DNA of 6,002 bases from contig JAUVXT010000162.1 of the NCBI GenBank assembly GCA_030603465.1, positions 1 through 6,002 on the forward strand, written 5' to 3'. The translations under genes and the position numbers were made by a program. The first letter of the stretch is position 1; every line of letters starts with the position of its first letter. Positions 5,271 through 6,002 of this stretch are shown here, one piece after another. This stretch comes from Deltaproteobacteria bacterium. Its GTDB lineage: Bacteria; Desulfobacterota; Syntrophia; Syntrophales; UBA2210. Under the pieces are notes generated by a model. That model was not told the origin of the DNA. It saw only the letters and a list, made by a program, of their open reading frames with translations, and made no database searches.

Positions 5271-5365
5271 TGACGCTTTCAGTTATACAGTCCCTAAGTG
5301 CTTGATTTCAGATACATTTCTCCATTGCCTTCTGTGGTTATGCTGATTTTCAGCCTAAAGACCCT

Positions 5366-6002
5366 TTATGCCATCTGCTTTCGTGCCAATGTCAGCAGAT
5401 TGGCGCTGACAATCGATGCCCAGACATAGCTCTTGAACGACTCAAACGTCTTCCACGTGCACCGTGCAAGACCGAAACATCTCTTCAACCATGAAATGCC
5501 GGACTCTATACCGGCACGGAAATTACGAAGATTCTTATACACCCAGGAGCTTTTGCACATATCCTCCTCATTAAGACCGCGTTTCTTCGCGAAGCAGACA
5601 TCCTTTATCTTCATCGTACCCTTTGCCAATTCCAGGTTGTCCTCCGATGCGAAGCCACCATCCAGGGATACCTTTAAAGGATATCTGTCGTAGATCATTT
5701 TCTGGTTCTCAAGCATCTGCTCAACCAGTGTCACATCCGCGGGATTGCCTTCCAGAATCTCACAATCGAGTATGAGATTGGAAGCCCCGCCTGTAAGGCA
5801 TATCTTGTGACCATAGTACGTATCTCTGCGATCCTTGATTATGATGTCAGTATGGGGCTCAAAGATAGAAACCACTTTTTCCGATGCCGGGACCGATTCT
5901 CCTTGAAGTACCCTTCTCTGAGTCTGGTCAATAACCTTTTGCGCCAGGTCGATATAACGGTTCAGTTCCTGGACCATCCTTACCGCATGAACAGAGGGGA
6001 AG
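5366..6002 (-). CDS. ISNCY-type DDE transposase, 5' end beyond window
   Basis: The frame remains open to the right edge (codons FPSVHAVR precede the first internal Met at 5977), so the gene starts outside the window; 211 codons are visible. Numbering from that Met, the fragment has RRVLQGESVPASEKVVSIFE (21-40), then HTDIIIKDRRDTYYGHK (42-58), NPADVTLVEQML (78-89), LDGGFAS (105-111), VCFAKKRG (127-134), SSWVYKNLRNFRAG (143-156), IESGISWLKR (157-166) and FGLARCTW (168-175). This order is characteristic of transposases labelled ISNCY. Asp106 and Glu158 are the likely second and third catalytic acids; the first Asp would be upstream, off the edge. The protein moves the element by DNA cleavage and strand transfer. 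The visible part has no frameshift or stop. Composition is closer to the left-hand genes than to the AT-rich toxin-antitoxin operon, suggesting a separate arrival. Confidence 0.88.
   Translation of the reverse strand, partial: FPSVHAVRMVQELNRYIDLAQKVIDQTQRRVLQGESVPASEKVVSIFEPHTDIIIKDRRDTYYGHKICLTGGASNLILDCEILEGNPADVTLVEQMLENQKMIYDRYPLKVSLDGGFASEDNLELAKGTMKIKDVCFAKKRGLNEEDMCKSSWVYKNLRNFRAGIESGISWLKRCFGLARCTWKTFESFKSYVWASIVSANLLTLARKQMA

Larger units (their letters stand above)
4860..5365. other. Intergenic stretch between toxin operon and transposase; no convincing gene
   Basis: About 500 nt without a supported gene. It holds the toxin operon promoter at its left edge, a short GGGTC/GACCC hairpin near 5074-5090, a possible insertion-sequence end near 5181, and an 11-bp hairpin at 5241-5270. 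Two small hairpins lie just past the transposase stop: GCTGA/TCAGC (5342-5354) and TAAAG/CTTTA (5356-5368). A 65-codon minus-strand frame (4855-5052) has no ribosome site and no recognisable family. Confidence 0.6.
5181..6002 (-). mobile_element. Insertion sequence of ISNCY type, incomplete in window
   Basis: The transposase at 5366-6002 shows that an insertion element enters from the right edge. Its boundary inside the window is uncertain. The segment AGTGCCCATCCAGAAATGCC (5181-5200) is my candidate for the terminal repeat, based only on its position about 170 nt past the transposase stop and its IS-end-like look. The opposite end is outside the window, so neither terminal inverted repeats nor target duplication can be confirmed. 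Confidence 0.4.

Noticed and set aside
3398..6002. CRISPR array or attachment-site repeat of the tRNA-Lys 3' end.
   Set aside because: No regularly spaced repeats were found and no second copy of the tRNA 3' sequence was seen in this stretch.

Overview
The window looks like a chromosomal segment of a Gram-negative bacterium of moderate GC content. The protein style (PepA, Opp/Dpp ATPases, CutA) and an ISNCY-type transposase would suit the former Deltaproteobacteria/Desulfobacterota. That assignment is inference, because no rRNA or other decisive marker is present.

Left half (1-3397), core-like, plus strand: the 3' part of a leucyl aminopeptidase gene (pepA) runs with a 4-nt ATGA overlap into an oligopeptide/dipeptide ABC-transporter ATPase (oppD/dppD type). 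A second ATPase (oppF/dppF type) follows, and 20 nt later a cutA gene. The first three would together import peptides and cleave their N-terminal residues, but no permease or binding-protein gene is in view. CutA is a small PII-like trimeric protein. Two tRNA genes follow, tRNA-Arg(UCG) and tRNA-Lys(CUU), and then a hairpin terminator that also reads as a terminator on the minus strand.

Right half (about 3450-6002), accessory-like, minus strand: the sequence is visibly more AT-rich. It holds a three-gene operon transcribed right to left: a HigB/Gp49-family toxin, a XRE-type HTH antitoxin with an unusually long C-terminal tail, and an unrecognised 138-aa protein 14 nt after the antitoxin. The order toxin-antitoxin-third gene, with a tailed antitoxin, resembles toxin-antitoxin-chaperone (TAC) loci, but the third protein does not look like SecB. 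A candidate sigma70 promoter with a small inverted repeat lies directly before the toxin start and implies a leaderless message or a later start codon. It converges on the tRNA operon, and the bidirectional terminator separates the two.

From about 4860 to 5365 I see no convincing gene, only hairpins and possibly the end of an insertion sequence. The window closes inside the C-terminal part of an ISNCY-type transposase on the minus strand. The tRNA boundary, composition change, toxin-antitoxin module and transposase together suggest the edge of an acquired region, but no integrase and no att-like repeat of the tRNA-Lys 3' end is visible.
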